From contig NZ_JAJAWG010000004.1 in the NCBI RefSeq assembly GCF_020531905.1, forward strand, positions 1-64,000: a DNA stretch of 64,000 bases, given 5' to 3'. Position 1 is the stretch's first letter. Every line of letters starts with the position of its first letter. The stretch is from Deefgea salmonis (lineage in GTDB: Bacteria > Pseudomonadota > Gammaproteobacteria > Burkholderiales > Chitinibacteraceae). The position numbers were made by a program, and so were the translations under genes. The notes below the pieces were generated by a model. The model was given only the letters and a program-made list of their open reading frames with translations. It was not told the origin of the DNA and made no database searches. This document shows, piece by piece, positions 53,843 through 62,654 of the stretch.

Positions 53843-55084
53843 GTGTCTAAACGCAGAGTAGTTGTCACCGGCTTGGGCCAAGTTTCCCCAGTTGGCAATG
53901 ATGTTGCCACTGGCTGGGCCAACCTGCTTGCTGGTCAATCCGGTATTGATTTAATCACCCGGTTTGACCCGAGCGATATGGGCTGCCGTATCGCCGGCCA
54001 AGTAAAAGATTTTGATATCAGTCAGTACGTGAGCCCGAAAGACGCACGCCGGATGGATGATTTCATTCATTACGGTATCGCCGCTGCCATGCAAGCGATT
54101 AACGACGCGGGCTTGGATGATGTGAGCGATTTGGATAAAACCCGCGTTGGTGTGAATATCGGTTCGGGGATTGGTGGCTTGCAACTGATTGAGCAAACCA
54201 ATGCGGCCTATCTTGAAGGCGGCACGCGTAAAATCGGTCCGTTCTTTATCCCCGGCTCATTGATCAATATGATCGCTGGCCACGTTTCCATTATGAAAGG
54301 CTATCAAGGCCCGAGTTATGGCATCGTATCAGCGTGCACCACCGGTGCCCATAGCATCGGTGATGCCGCGCGGATTATTCAATACGGCGACGCGGATGTG
54401 ATGGTCGCGGGTGGTGCTGAAGGCACCATTTGCAAAATGGCCATCGGTGGCTTTGGCGCAATGAAAGCGTTATCAACGCGCAATGACGATCCAAAAACCG
54501 CGTCACGTCCTTGGGACAAAGGCCGTGATGGCTTCGTGATGGGTGAGGGCGCTGGCGTCTTGGTGCTCGAAGAGTACGAGCACGCCAAAAAGCGTGGCGC
54601 AACCATTTATGCCGAACTGGTTGGTTTTGGCATGAGCTCGGACGCGCATCACATCACCGCACCGAGTGCCGAAGGCCCAGCGCGTGGCGTTGCCAATGCA
54701 TTGCGTGATGCGGGTGTGAATCCAGATCAAGTGCAATACGTCAATGCCCATGGTACGTCGACACCGCTAGGTGATGCCAATGAAACCAATGCCTTGAAGA
54801 TTGCTTTTGGTGATCATGCGAAGAAATTAGTCGTTAACTCAACCAAATCAATGACTGGCCATTTATTGGGCGGCGCGGGTGGTGTTGAAGCGATTTACTC
54901 GATCTTGGCCTTGCATCATCAAGTGTCGCCACCAACGATTAACTTGCATGAGCAAGATTTTGAATCCGGTTGCGATCTTGATTATTGCGCCAATACCGCG
55001 CGTGATATGAAAATTGAAGTGGCGATTTCCAATTCATTTGGCTTTGGCGGCACCAACGGTACGCTGGTGTTTAAGAAAGTTTAA
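53843..55084 (+). CDS. fabF: 3-oxoacyl-ACP synthase II (FabF)
   Basis: 413 residues from GTG 53843, which has GGAG seven bases upstream; ATG 53801 would add 14 atypical residues. [18 protein letters not shown] is the normal FabF start. Catalytic C165 (SACTTGAHS) and the histidines in [12 protein letters not shown] and [13 protein letters not shown] are intact. It elongates acyl-ACP and makes cis-vaccenoyl chains in response to temperature. Last gene of the cluster, followed by a UUCG hairpin terminator. Confidence 0.96.
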   Translation: MSKRRVVVTGLGQVSPVGNDVATGWANLLAGQSGIDLITRFDPSDMGCRIAGQVKDFDISQYVSPKDARRMDDFIHYGIAAAMQAINDAGLDDVSDLDKTRVGVNIGSGIGGLQLIEQTNAAYLEGGTRKIGPFFIPGSLINMIAGHVSIMKGYQGPSYGIVSACTTGAHSIGDAARIIQYGDADVMVAGGAEGTICKMAIGGFGAMKALSTRNDDPKTASRPWDKGRDGFVMGEGAGVLVLEEYEHAKKRGATIYAELVGFGMSSDAHHITAPSAEGPARGVANALRDAGVNPDQVQYVNAHGTSTPLGDANETNALKIAFGDHAKKLVVNSTKSMTGHLLGGAGGVEAIYSILALHHQVSPPTINLHEQDFESGCDLDYCANTARDMKIEVAISNSFGFGGTNGTLVFKKV

Positions 55085-55105
55085 ATTGCATCTGCTCAAT
55101 GTAAG

Positions 55106-55129
55106 CCACCTTCGGGTGGTTTTTTTTTT
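55106..55129 (+). terminator. Rho-independent terminator of the fab cluster
   Basis: CCACC-TTCG-GGTGG with an ultra-stable UUCG loop and ten T. Confidence 0.93.
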
Positions 55130-55295
55130 GCTGCGCCGACACATCAAACGGATTGCTGATGCCCTCCACCATGTGATGCAAACTGCGTGTGAACAATTGC
55201 ACAAAGCCTATTGCTATCAGGACGAGGCTTTTAAGATGGCGACATCGACAGTGCATACCGCACTCACTGGCTTAAATAGATTGAAGGAATTCATC

Positions 55296-55607
55296 ATGAA
55301 ACGTTTTTTACTTGCTGCGCTACTCGTGATTTCGAGTGCTGGCGCCATGGCCAATAGTGTCGGTGACGCGATGCGTGAAGGTGCGCGTGAAGTTCGCCAA
55401 GCCAAAATAAACGGCGCGCGTGAAGTGATGAGCGAACGACGCGAAGCGACACGGAATTATTATAATGCCCGCAATCCATACGAGCGTCGCCAAGCGATTC
55501 GTGAAGGGCGACGTGAAGTACGTCAAGCCACACGCAAAGCCCATCGCGAAGTGCGCCAAGAAAAGCGCGAAGCGAAACGTGAAATTCGCCGCGCCTATTA
55601 CAAATAA
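55296..55607 (+). CDS. Small secreted Arg/Glu-rich protein, unknown
   Basis: 103 residues from ATG 55296 (GAAGGA eight bases upstream); the longer in-frame reading from 55014 runs through the fabF terminator and is rejected. Signal peptide 1-20 (cut after AMA). The mature protein is almost all charged: units of the form REVRQ recur (GAREVRQAK, GRREVRQATRK, HREVRQEKREAKRE), giving a strongly basic long helix with Arg-Glu salt bridges. No known domain. A periplasmic helical rod, binder of anionic polymers or envelope-stress factor are all guesses. Confidence 0.75.
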   Translation: MKRFLLAALLVISSAGAMANSVGDAMREGAREVRQAKINGAREVMSERREATRNYYNARNPYERRQAIREGRREVRQATRKAHREVRQEKREAKREIRRAYYK

Positions 55608-55659
55608 AATATTCACTCAAAGATCGCTATTACCAGTTTTTGACTGGCGAATCAACCAC

Positions 55660-55691
55660 CACCGCCGCGGCATCAGCGCGGTGATTTTTTT
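55660..55691. terminator. Terminator after the Arg/Glu-rich gene
   Basis: CACCGC/GCGGTG stem (55660-55665 with 55678-55683) plus GC-rich loop bases and seven T. It lies between this gene and the convergent lipocalin stop at 55690. Confidence 0.75.
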
Positions 55692-56214
55692 ATGGCCGCA
55701 CGCTGGCTGGATCACTTGGAATGAGTTGCTGGAGTGAATAGCCTTGCGCGGCAGCACTGGCTTTGGCCAGCGCCAAGTCGGCAGGGCTCAAGGTCGGCGT
55801 ACGCGATAAAATCCATAAATATTTGCGATTAGGATTACCAACAACCGCCCAGCGATAATCTGGATCAAGGCCAATCACCCAATAATCGCTCTTAAACGGC
55901 CAAAAAAAGCTCACTTTTAATTGGGCGTTGCCGCTGTTGGCGACGACTTGGGCGCGCCCTTTGGCTTGGTCAAACTCGCCATTGGCGATGCGGCAGCGGT
56001 TAATCACTTGGATATCGCCATTGTCTTGTAGCGTGTAATTGGCCGTCACCTCACCGACGCATTGATTTTGAAAATACATCGGAAAGCGGGCGATTTCATG
56101 CCAAGTGCCCAGATAACGCGCCACATCCAGTTGCGGCACACTGCGTACCGGGGCGGTTTCGGCGTAGGCGCTACCGAACAAGCTGCATAAAAATATCAGT
56201 AAAAGTTTTGGCAT
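55690..56214 (-). CDS. blc: Bacterial lipocalin (Blc-like), secreted
   Basis: 174 residues. Signal peptide cut after SAYA (about residue 18); no lipobox, so unlike E. coli Blc this seems soluble or periplasmic. GTWHEIARFPMYFQNQC is the lipocalin motif 1; VSFFWPFKSDYWVIGLDPDYRWAVVGNP and LWILSRTPTLS are motifs 2 and 3. Blc-type proteins bind lysophospholipids and fatty acids in the envelope. Its start is 50 bases from the divergent pabB start. Confidence 0.92.
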   Translation of the reverse strand: MPKLLLIFLCSLFGSAYAETAPVRSVPQLDVARYLGTWHEIARFPMYFQNQCVGEVTANYTLQDNGDIQVINRCRIANGEFDQAKGRAQVVANSGNAQLKVSFFWPFKSDYWVIGLDPDYRWAVVGNPNRKYLWILSRTPTLSPADLALAKASAAAQGYSLQQLIPSDPASVRP

Positions 56215-56263
56215 CAGGGTTCTCGATGGTGTGAGTGGGCTGGGCTCTTGTTACAATAGCGCC

Positions 56264-57577
56264 ATGTCAGAATTTAACTATTTTACCCATAGATTGCCAC
56301 AAGCTCCGGATTTAGCCGGTTTGTTGGCGCATTCTCGTGCGCATTTTCCCGCGCTATTGCAATCATCGCAAACGCAAGGTTGGGATATTTTATTTGCCTT
56401 GCCGAGCGAAATCCGCTGCTATGGCGCCGATGAAGGTGCGGCTTTGGTGCGTGATTTAGCCGCGTTACCACAAGGGCCAACCATAGAGTCTGAGTGGCCA
56501 TTTCATGGTGGCTGGTTTTTTTATGCAGGGTATGAGCTGCTAGAGATTTTTGAGCCTAGCGTAGCGAGTCGTACCCTAGGTCAGTATGCTGATTTTCCTT
56601 TGGGTGCTTTAATTCGTTGCCCCGCTGCGGTATTGCTGCACCGTGAAACGCAAGTGGCGACTTTACTGGCTGAAACCGAGCATGATTTAGCGCAACTGCA
56701 AGCTTTGCTTGCGCAAGCGCCGGTGTGGCAGCCGCAAGCGGTGGTGGTGGCAGCAATTTCGGAGGATGAGCCGCAGCAGTTTATCGCCGGCGCTGAGCGC
56801 GCCAAGCAATATATTGTTGATGGCGATGTGTTTCAGGTGAATTTATCGCGCGGCTGGGATGTCACTTTGGCGCAAGGTCAGGCGACTGACGTTTATGCGG
56901 CATTACGCACCGCCAATCCCGCACCGTTTTCAGCGTATTTAGATTTGGGCGACGTTGGGCAAATCATCAGCTCATCGCCTGAGCGCTTGGTGCAAGTCAA
57001 AGACGGCATTGTACAAACGCGGCCGATTGCGGGGACCTTTGCCCGATCGAGCGATCCAATCGAAGACGAACAACTCAAACAACGATTATTAAACACCCCC
57101 AAAGAGCGCGCCGAACACATTATGTTGGTCGATTTGGAGCGCAATGATTTGGGGCGAATCGCCGTGCCGGGCACGGTGCACGTCGATGAATTAATGGCGG
57201 TGGCGACGTATTCTTTTGTGCATCACATTGAATCGAATATCCGCGCGGTATTGCGATCTGGCCTCAATAGCGCCGACGTGCTGCGTGCCTTGTTTCCGGG
57301 CGGCACCATTACCGGCTGCCCCAAAGTGCGCTGCATGCAAATTATTCGCGAGCTCGAAGATCGGCCCCGCTTGGCTTACACCGGCAGCTTGGGCTACATC
57401 AATCGCGATGGCAGTATGGACAGCAATATTTTAATTCGTACTTTTGTGCAACGCGCCGACCAGCTGTATTTCCGCGCTGGCGCCGGCATTGTGGCCGATT
57501 CAGATGCCGAGCGTGAATTGCAAGAAACGCGGCATAAAGCGCGTGGTTTATTGCGCGCCCTCGGTGTAGCGGGATGA
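56264..57577 (+). CDS. pabB: Aminodeoxychorismate synthase component I-like (PabB)
   Basis: 437 residues from ATG 56264 (a longer in-frame reading starts at 56231; neither has a strong ribosome site). The chorismate-binding core is about 170-430: DVFQVNLSRGWDV, SSSPERLVQV, FPGGTITGCPKVRCMQIIRELE and RAGAGIVADSD. It aminates chorismate for folate synthesis. The catalytic-region motif reads PIAGT (A256), where PabB enzymes normally have the lysine of PIKGT; PIAGT is the anthranilate-synthase form. Adjacent pabC supports the folate role. No glutaminase partner is in the window. Confidence 0.87.
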   Translation: MSEFNYFTHRLPQAPDLAGLLAHSRAHFPALLQSSQTQGWDILFALPSEIRCYGADEGAALVRDLAALPQGPTIESEWPFHGGWFFYAGYELLEIFEPSVASRTLGQYADFPLGALIRCPAAVLLHRETQVATLLAETEHDLAQLQALLAQAPVWQPQAVVVAAISEDEPQQFIAGAERAKQYIVDGDVFQVNLSRGWDVTLAQGQATDVYAALRTANPAPFSAYLDLGDVGQIISSSPERLVQVKDGIVQTRPIAGTFARSSDPIEDEQLKQRLLNTPKERAEHIMLVDLERNDLGRIAVPGTVHVDELMAVATYSFVHHIESNIRAVLRSGLNSADVLRALFPGGTITGCPKVRCMQIIRELEDRPRLAYTGSLGYINRDGSMDSNILIRTFVQRADQLYFRAGAGIVADSDAERELQETRHKARGLLRALGVAG

Positions 57578-57602
57578 TGGCGTTGCCAGCAGGAAGATCA
57601 CA

Positions 57603-58436
57603 ATGCGGTTAGTCAATGGCGTTTTGGCGGACAACTTGAATTTGAGCGATCGGGCGATTCAGTTTGGTGACGGTGTATTTCGCACACTGAAAGTGCGTGC
57701 GGGGCAGTTGGAATTTTGGCCGCAGCAATACGCTAAATTAGTCCATGACTGCGCACGCATTGGGATTACTGCGCCCAGTGAGGCGACGCTATTGGCCGAT
57801 ATCGCCCAACTTGCACCCTCGGATCACAGCTTAAAAATCATCATCACACGCGGAGAATCGGCGCGCGGTTATGCGCTGCCGGCCGATATCAAGCCCAATC
57901 GAATTGTGCAATTGGCGGCGTTGCCAGCGTATGGTGCGAGTTTATATCTTGCGGGCGCTAAGCTGGTTTTATGTGCGACTCGGGCCAGCTGGCAACCGGC
58001 GTTGGCGGGGATAAAACATCTCAATCGCTTAGAAAACGTGTTGGCACGGCAAGAATGGTCCGATCCGGCGGTGTTTGATGGCGTGATGCTTGATCGGGAT
58101 GGCTGGGTGGTGGAAGGCGTGATGAGCAATGTGTTTGCTTTGATCGATGGCGTCTGGTGCACGCCCATATTAAATGAATCCGGTGTATCGGGGGTATGTC
58201 GTTCTATCCTATTGAATGATATAGCTTGCGATGATATACCCATTGTTGAGCGCAAAATCAGTCTGTCTCAACTGTATGCCGCTGAGGCGGTATTTGTGTG
58301 TAATAGTTTGGCCGCTTGCGTGCCCGTGCGGCAAATGGGTGAGCAATCGTGGCCGCTTCTTTCTGGCGAGATCGCTGCGCGGCTGGGCCAACGAGCTACC
58401 TCGTCATTACTATTCATTGGAAATCAATCTGCATGA
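57603..58436 (+). CDS. pabC: 4-amino-4-deoxychorismate lyase
   Basis: 277 residues, PLP fold-type IV. NLSDRAIQFGDGVFRTLKV at the start, PLP lysine K138 (GIKHLNRLENVLARQEW), EGVMSNVFALIDG and SGVCRSILL. It splits aminodeoxychorismate into p-aminobenzoate and pyruvate. It follows pabB by 25 bases. A copy of the palindromic repeat lies inside its coding sequence (58192-58241), in frame. Its stop overlaps the next start (ATGA). Confidence 0.92.
   Translation: MRLVNGVLADNLNLSDRAIQFGDGVFRTLKVRAGQLEFWPQQYAKLVHDCARIGITAPSEATLLADIAQLAPSDHSLKIIITRGESARGYALPADIKPNRIVQLAALPAYGASLYLAGAKLVLCATRASWQPALAGIKHLNRLENVLARQEWSDPAVFDGVMLDRDGWVVEGVMSNVFALIDGVWCTPILNESGVSGVCRSILLNDIACDDIPIVERKISLSQLYAAEAVFVCNSLAACVPVRQMGEQSWPLLSGEIAARLGQRATSSLLFIGNQSA
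58192..58241. repeat. Dispersed ~50-nt palindromic repeat, copy 6, inside pabC
   Basis: GGGTAT (58192) and ATACCC (58236) with TTCTAT and TATAGCTT as in the intergenic copies at 21828 and 41028. It encodes about 17 residues of PabC just after the SGVCRS segment. Confidence 0.6.
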
Positions 58437-58690
58437 TGAAGTTTGTTTTGTTCAGTAGCGTGTTATGGCTTGCTAGTTTGGCGTCTGCACAAGAATATTA
58501 CCAAGGTGATCCGGATAAATTACGCGCGCTTGAGGCGCAGCGTTGCGCCAAAATCAATCAAGAGCATCGGCTAATTCAGCGCCGTTTGGGTGGTAGTAAT
58601 CGACCGTATGATGTGCAAAAAATGAAAGATAAGCAGCAAATTTTACAAGCGGATTTTGCTAAATACTGCAGTAAAAAAGCCTTGCCGTAA
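58433..58690 (+). CDS. Small periplasmic protein, unknown
   Basis: 85 residues from ATG 58433, coupled to the pabC stop (ATGA); ATG 58436 is the alternative. Signal peptide cut after LASA (about residue 19). The mature part QEYYQGDPDKLRALEAQRCAK... has two cysteines that may form a disulfide and a long charged helix. I do not know the family. Its start inside the pabC stop is typical of an operon member. Confidence 0.72.
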   Translation: MMKFVLFSSVLWLASLASAQEYYQGDPDKLRALEAQRCAKINQEHRLIQRRLGGSNRPYDVQKMKDKQQILQADFAKYCSKKALP

Positions 58691-58780
58691 GTCGGCGCAG
58701 TATCGCGGTTACACCGCGTCTTTTGCTGATTGCCAAGCGCTGGTCTATAGCTGAAATAGATCCGCTTTGGGAGCATCGCA

Positions 58781-59083
58781 ATGGATAGCAAACTGCAAGC
58801 CCAGTTGGCCCAATATGTTGGCGAGCATAACTTGCCGCACTTATTGATCGAGCAATATCCGCGCATCATCGAAAAAATCACGCTGCTGTGGGGGAGTCCG
58901 CAATTAGCGCATTTTTTGAACGAGCTCTTATTTGACTCGCGCGGTGATCGAGAAGGCTTTACACCCCAGGTGGCGCATGAGTTGTTTGTGATTCAACAGA
59001 TTCATGATGAGCTTATCGGCGCTGACACGCCTATCTGGAGCTATGATGCCTCGGTCAGAACAGAGGCCGCGTTTAAAAAATAA
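58781..59083 (+). CDS. Uncharacterised 100-residue protein
   Basis: 100 residues, soluble, helical: SKLQAQLAQYVGEHNLPHLL, then YPRIIEKITLLWGSPQLAHFLNELLFDSRGDREGF and VAHELFVIQQIHDEL. I recognise the type as a conserved small betaproteobacterial protein of unknown role but cannot name a family. GGGAG lies before the ATG. A terminator follows at 59127. Confidence 0.75.
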   Translation: MDSKLQAQLAQYVGEHNLPHLLIEQYPRIIEKITLLWGSPQLAHFLNELLFDSRGDREGFTPQVAHELFVIQQIHDELIGADTPIWSYDASVRTEAAFKK

Positions 59084-59126
59084 TCCATGCCAATCAACGC
59101 GAAGTCACGCCGTAACGAGCCACAAT

Positions 59127-59151
59127 AGCTCCAAAACTTGGGGCTGTTTTT
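59127..59151 (+). terminator. Terminator after the 58781 gene
   Basis: AGCTCCAA/TTGGGGCT (8 bp with one G-T) around AAC, then GTTTTT. Confidence 0.75.
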
Positions 59152-59210
59152 CATTGGACTACCGCACCGGCAAGGCCGTCGATGGTGTTCGTGGTCTCCA
59201 TGCGACATCG

Positions 59211-59245
59211 AAAAAATACCGCCAAAGTAGGGCGGTATTTTTTTG
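59211..59245 (+). terminator. Second strong terminator
   Basis: AAAAAATACCGCC pairs over 13 bp with 59231-59243 around a seven-base loop; the T-run is at the end. Could be bidirectional. Confidence 0.88.
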
Positions 59246-59427
59246 CGCGCGTTGATTGTTGCACGCGGTTTAATCGGCCTATCGCTGCTGCTCGGCGTGA
59301 GGTAGTGCTAATTTTGGTATTAGTTTCTTTGTTTGTTATTTATTTGAAACTTTGGCGTAATATGTTGAGGCGTAAAATCGCCGCTGCGATCAGTGCAACA
59401 GACCCTCTCAACTCAACGGAAAACCCC

Positions 59428-60213
59428 ATGATGACGATCGAAAACCCGACTCCTATTTTGGCTGGTTATAAGGCGCTGGTGGTGGGCGTCGCTAACGAAG
59501 ACTCGATTGCCTATGGTTGCGCGCAGGCTTTTCGCGCCGTTGGCGCGGATGTGGCGATCACTTATTTAAATGACAAAGCCAAACCGCATGTTGAGCCACT
59601 GGCGCAAGCCCTTGGCGCTTCGATTTTTGCGCCTTTAGATGTCTCCAAACCTGGTGAATTAGAAGCTTTGTTTGCGCGGATCGAAAAAGAATGGGGCAAG
59701 ATCGACATCTTGGTGCATTCGATTGCTTCGGCCAAAAAAGAAGACATCCAAGGTGGTTTACTCGATTGCTCGGCGGATGGTTTTGCGCTGGCGATGGATA
59801 TTTCGGTGCATTCTTTGATTCGAATGGCCAAATTGGCCGCGCCTTTGATGACCGATGGCGGCACGATATTTGCCATGACCTACCATGGCGCGTGCAAAGT
59901 TGTGCCCAATTATAACGTGATGGGCCCAGTAAAGGCTGCACTTGAGGCGTCATGCCGTTATTTGGCGTATGAATTGGGCCCCAAAGGGATTCGAGTGCAC
60001 TCGATTTCTCCCGGGCCATTGAAAACCCGCGCCGCTTCTGGCTTGAAAGACTTTGATTTACTGCTCAACGAAGCCGCTGAACGCGCGCCAGTGGGCGAGT
60101 TGGTTGACATTATGGATGTGGGTTATACCTGCGCTTATCTGGCAACGCCTTACGCCCGTCGCCTCACCGGCGAGACGATTTATGTCGATGGCGGTGTGCA
60201 TATCATGGCTTGA
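59428..60213 (+). CDS. FabI-like enoyl-ACP reductase (divergent paralogue)
   Basis: 261 residues from ATG 59428. GVANEDSIAYGCAQAFRAVGA is the FabI cofactor loop, and the Y152, Y162, K169 triad (TYHGACKVVPNYNVMGPVK) is intact, so NAD(P)H-dependent reduction of enoyl thioesters is likely. The sequence looks like the FabI subgroup found beside DUF3141 and phosphotransacylase genes rather than the housekeeping form. No other enoyl reductase is in the fab cluster of this window, so which one serves bulk lipid synthesis is open. First gene of the last cluster. Confidence 0.88.
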   Translation: MMTIENPTPILAGYKALVVGVANEDSIAYGCAQAFRAVGADVAITYLNDKAKPHVEPLAQALGASIFAPLDVSKPGELEALFARIEKEWGKIDILVHSIASAKKEDIQGGLLDCSADGFALAMDISVHSLIRMAKLAAPLMTDGGTIFAMTYHGACKVVPNYNVMGPVKAALEASCRYLAYELGPKGIRVHSISPGPLKTRAASGLKDFDLLLNEAAERAPVGELVDIMDVGYTCAYLATPYARRLTGETIYVDGGVHIMA

Positions 60214-60352
60214 GTAAAAAAACGACCGCATCGTCCGTTCGGTTTGAAATCGCCGGTGTTGATGGCCATGCCGAATACGATATGTTGGGGAAAATTTTCA
60301 AATTGCCGTTTGAGTCACTGGTAAAAGGTGACCGCCATTGTGGAGTCGTGAA

Positions 60353-62575
60353 ATGTCAAAAGTTGCTAGTCAGAGTTCCCATCCTCGTTCGCTCAGTCGC
60401 GTGAGCAAGCCGACCACGCCAGCGTCGCCACTGGGTTGCGCCCAAAATCCTTGGCTTGAATATTGCCTCGATGCGATGCAGCGCATGGTGTTGTTTGCAG
60501 ATTTGATGCGTCAGCGCAGCGAGCAAAACCAAGCACAGCAGGCCAAAACCGTGCCGCATGTGCTGAGTTTTGAGGCGGAATTGGTGTTGGATGCGCGCAC
60601 CTTTAGCAAGGCGGTCAATTATTTATTGGTGCGCATTCAGCCGTTGGCGACGCAGGTGCTTGACCCTAAAAAACGCCCCTTTGTGGTGGTCGATCCTCGG
60701 GCCGGTCATGGTCCGGGCATCGGTGGTTTTAAAGCCGATAGTGAAATTGGCGTGGCGATGGCGGCGGGGCATCCTTGTTATTTTGTTGGCTTTACGCCCG
60801 ACCCGATGCCTGGGCAAACGATAGAAGACATTATGCATGCTGAGGCTAAATTTCTTGAAAAAGTCATCGAGCTACACCCTGATGCCGAAGGCAAACCGTG
60901 CATTATCGGCAATTGCCAAGCGGGTTGGGCGGTGATGATGTTGGCGGCGACGCGGCCTGAATTGTGTGGTCCGGTGATTGTGCCTGGCGCACCGCTGTCG
61001 TATTGGGCGGGCGTTGAGGGTGAAAACCCAATGCGCTATACCGGCGGCTTGAGCGGTGGTAGTTGGATCACCGCACTCACTAGCGATTTAGGTAATGGTA
61101 TTTTTGATGGCGGTAACTTGGTGAAGAATTTTGAAAACCTCAATCCGGCCAATACCTTGTGGGGCAAAAATTATGATATTTGGTCCAATATCGATCATGG
61201 CGGTGCGCGCTTTTTAGAGTTTGAAAAATGGTGGGGTGGGCATGTCAATTTAAATGGCGAAGAAATTCAATGGATTGTTGATCAACTGTTTATCGGCAAT
61301 CGCCTTTCAAGCGGGCAGATTGTGACGCAAGCTGGCGAGCAAATTGATTTACGCAATATTCATTCGCCGATTATTTGTTTTTGCTCGAAAGGTGACAACA
61401 TTACCCCGCCGCCGCAGGCGCTGGGCTGGATTAGTGATGTGTATGCCAGTGATGACGAGTTGCGGCTGTGTGGGCAAACCATTGTGTATGCGGTGCACGA
61501 CCATGTGGGGCATTTAGGTATTTTTGTCTCGGGCAGCGTGGCGAAAAAAGAGCATCAAGAATTTGCCAGCAATATTGATTTGATTGATGTGTTGCCGCCG
61601 GGTTTGTATGAAGCGGTACTCACGCCCAAAACCGCCGAGGTGGTTAATCCAGAATGGGTTGAAGGCGACTGGATTGTGCGTTTTGAGCCGCGTACTTTGG
61701 CCGATATTTGCCAGATTGTTCAGCCTAATCAAGATGACGCATTGCGCTTTGCGACGGTGGCGCGCGTGTCAGAAATCAATTTAGAGGGGTATCGGCGCTG
61801 GGTTCAACCGTGGGTTAGATTAGCGGTCAATACCCCATTAAACCAGTGCTTTAAATCATGGTCTGCGGCGCTTGCGCCAGCATCGGTGTTTTCGCATCAA
61901 AATCCAATGATGTCGATTTTGCCGCAATGCGCAGAGTGGGTTCGCCAGCATCGCCTACCGGTGGCTGCAGATAATCCATTGTTAAAATGGCAAAATGGCT
62001 ACTCAGAGCAGATGATGAACGGGCTCAATTTATACCGAGATCAGCGCGATCGGGCGATGGAACAACTGTTTATCTCGATTTATGGCTCGCCGATATTGCA
62101 GCAAATGCTGGGCATTACTGCGGCATCTTGCCCGGCGATGCCAGCCATAACGCCAGAGCGCCACGCTTTTATCCAGCAGCGCATTGCCTACTTTAACGCC
62201 AATATGGCCGAAGGCGGTTTGCGCGAGGCGGTGATTCGCGCCTTGCTGTATATCGGCATGGCGGGGGATGGCGTCGATGAGCGGGCATTTAATGCTTTGC
62301 GCTTAATTCGCTCGCAAAATGAGGCGCTGCCATTGTCTGAGTTTAAGCAGCAGCTGCGTGAACAGTATTTTTCATTGCGCTTAGACCCAGATCGCGCTTT
62401 GGCGACGATGGTCGACATGTTGCCTGCGGATTTAGCCAAAAGGCAGGCGGCATTGGAAGTGATTCGGCGCATCGCAGGGGCCGCAGGAGAGATGAGCGCG
62501 GTAGCGACGGCACGCTTACATGAGATTGAAGCGCTGTTTGTGGCAGAAAAAACGCCGCAGCATTCACTGCAATAA
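60353..62575 (+). CDS. DUF3141 protein, PHA-synthase-like alpha/beta hydrolase
   Basis: 740 residues from ATG 60353 (GGAG eight bases upstream). The centre (about 105-400) is an alpha/beta hydrolase: DPRAGHGPGIGGF, then IIGNCQAGWAVMMLAA with a G-x-C-x-G elbow (C188), CSKGDNITPPPQALGW (D348) and VHDHVGHLGIF (H387). A Cys-Asp-His triad of this type is the mark of polyhydroxyalkanoate synthases. The helical C-terminal third (about 470-740) is specific to DUF3141. Function is not established. It sits between a FabI-like reductase and a phosphotransacylase gene. Confidence 0.83.
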   Translation: MSKVASQSSHPRSLSRVSKPTTPASPLGCAQNPWLEYCLDAMQRMVLFADLMRQRSEQNQAQQAKTVPHVLSFEAELVLDARTFSKAVNYLLVRIQPLATQVLDPKKRPFVVVDPRAGHGPGIGGFKADSEIGVAMAAGHPCYFVGFTPDPMPGQTIEDIMHAEAKFLEKVIELHPDAEGKPCIIGNCQAGWAVMMLAATRPELCGPVIVPGAPLSYWAGVEGENPMRYTGGLSGGSWITALTSDLGNGIFDGGNLVKNFENLNPANTLWGKNYDIWSNIDHGGARFLEFEKWWGGHVNLNGEEIQWIVDQLFIGNRLSSGQIVTQAGEQIDLRNIHSPIICFCSKGDNITPPPQALGWISDVYASDDELRLCGQTIVYAVHDHVGHLGIFVSGSVAKKEHQEFASNIDLIDVLPPGLYEAVLTPKTAEVVNPEWVEGDWIVRFEPRTLADICQIVQPNQDDALRFATVARVSEINLEGYRRWVQPWVRLAVNTPLNQCFKSWSAALAPASVFSHQNPMMSILPQCAEWVRQHRLPVAADNPLLKWQNGYSEQMMNGLNLYRDQRDRAMEQLFISIYGSPILQQMLGITAASCPAMPAITPERHAFIQQRIAYFNANMAEGGLREAVIRALLYIGMAGDGVDERAFNALRLIRSQNEALPLSEFKQQLREQYFSLRLDPDRALATMVDMLPADLAKRQAALEVIRRIAGAAGEMSAVATARLHEIEALFVAEKTPQHSLQ

Positions 62576-62654
62576 ACCATGTGCTTGGCGGTTTGGGTCT
62601 GGTTGGCCCAATACCGCAGCTCAATCCAAGATCAATCGATTCTAGAGACCCAAT

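Larger units (their letters stand above)
59084..59427. other. 344-base gap with two terminators before the fabI-like cluster
   Basis: Two hairpin terminators (59127 and 59211) end plus-strand transcripts. The space between them (about 59152-59210) could encode a small RNA ended by the second, but no promoter is clear. The AT-rich 59300-59400 stretch probably contains the promoter of the fabI-like gene; a TAATAT element occurs at 59358-59363. In-frame codons upstream of 59428 are not considered coding. Confidence 0.5.

Noticed and set aside
54375-54606. Overlapping antisense frames in fabF
   Set aside because: Shadow frames in a strongly conserved enzyme gene.
60210-60404. 64-codon frame between the FabI-like and DUF3141 genes
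   Set aside because: It needs a TTG overlapping the fabI-like stop and runs into the next gene; part of it looks protein-like, so it could be a relic, but support is too weak to list as a gene.
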